64,000 nucleotides of DNA from Nansenia antarctica (taxonomy: Eukaryota; Chordata; Actinopteri; Argentiniformes; Microstomatidae). The notes under the pieces were generated by a model. The model searched no databases, was not told where the DNA came from, and worked only from the letters and a program-made list of their open reading frames with translations. Where the stretch lies: the NCBI GenBank assembly GCA_963989245.1, contig OZ022351.1, positions 21,278,616 through 21,342,615 of the forward strand, read 5' to 3'. Made by a program: the position numbers and the translations under genes. How positions within the stretch are numbered: position 1 is the first letter of the stretch; every line of letters starts with the position of its first letter. Shown in pieces: positions 63,626 through 64,000 of the stretch.

Positions 63626-64000
63626 CACAGAGAGGCACAGAGAACGCCAGAGTAGAGAACAAAACCAAAGCTAATGGACGACCATGTGACATTTTTACAT
63701 AGCATACAAGCACTCCCTAAACCTGAAAGCTTTTGTTCAGACCTTTAACTAAGCGGACAAACACATCGCCCCGTCCCACCCCCCCCTTCCCGTCCCAAAA
63801 CACACAGCCCCCACCGCTTTCTCCTGTCGCCTGTCCCTACCCGATACCCCCCCAGGCACAGCCATATTAGTCACACGGGGGTATTTATACAGTAGGAGTC
63901 AGGGGGGTAAGGAGCTGGATTTTGCGGAGTAGGGGGGGGGGGGGGGGGGGGGGGGTGAGGGCCAAGGAGCTGCCGATGGGGGGTGAGGGGAGGGGTGTCT
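63626..64000. other. G/C-run-rich right edge
   Basis: No exon is recognised. Poly-C runs and a poly-G run of about 25 bases near 63,929-63,953 are present. Confidence 0.5.

Overview
The window looks like teleost fish genomic DNA. Genes are split into small exons with GT/AG introns, microsatellites are dense, and the mobile elements are typical of fish (hAT, MULE, L1- and L2-type LINEs, tRNA-derived SINEs, palindromic MITEs). The species cannot be named from the sequence alone. All gene models were built by hand from splice signals, reading-frame phase and family motifs; no database or RNA evidence was available.

Positions 1-47,700 hold a tandem cluster of butyrophilin-like (BTN-type) membrane receptor genes on the + strand. 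Gene 0 (357-2140) is only the 3' end of a diverged member. Genes 1, 2 and 3 (start codons 9117, 26854, 37004) are close copies with the same ten coding exons: leader, IgV, IgC-like, transmembrane, five tiny linker exons of 27-36 nt, and a B30.2 (PRY-SPRY) exon. Spliced in phase, genes 1 and 3 are each open for 504 codons. Gene 2 has an in-frame TAG in its second Ig exon. A fourth copy (46,745-47,690) is only a promoterless, truncated relic. An antisense B30.2 relic follows each of genes 1-3.

Because the copies are so alike, later insertions can be read against empty sites in their sisters. Gene 1 carries an 8.9 kb MULE with an apparently intact FLYWCH-MULE transposase, itself invaded by a ZMYM1-like hAT. 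It also carries an upstream L1, another hAT-like element, a (CA)n tract between 21-bp duplications, and a MITE that supplies its C-terminus and stop codon. Gene 2 has a 2.07 kb hAT in its 3' UTR and a 40-nt U6 snRNA piece in an intron. Gene 3 has a 1.35 kb hAT and nearly 1 kb of (ATAC)n in an intron.

Positions 48,000-64,000 hold the - strand calsequestrin gene (skeletal-type, casq1-like). Ten coding exons (inferred 2-11) lie between 59,837 and 49,200; exon 1 is not seen and should lie beyond the right edge. The last exon encodes 68 consecutive aspartates. The intron between the first two visible exons holds about 200 copies of a 24-bp minisatellite, and other introns hold an 18-bp minisatellite, SINEs and palindromic MITEs. 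Functionally the window joins an immune-receptor-like multigene family to an unrelated muscle calcium-storage gene.
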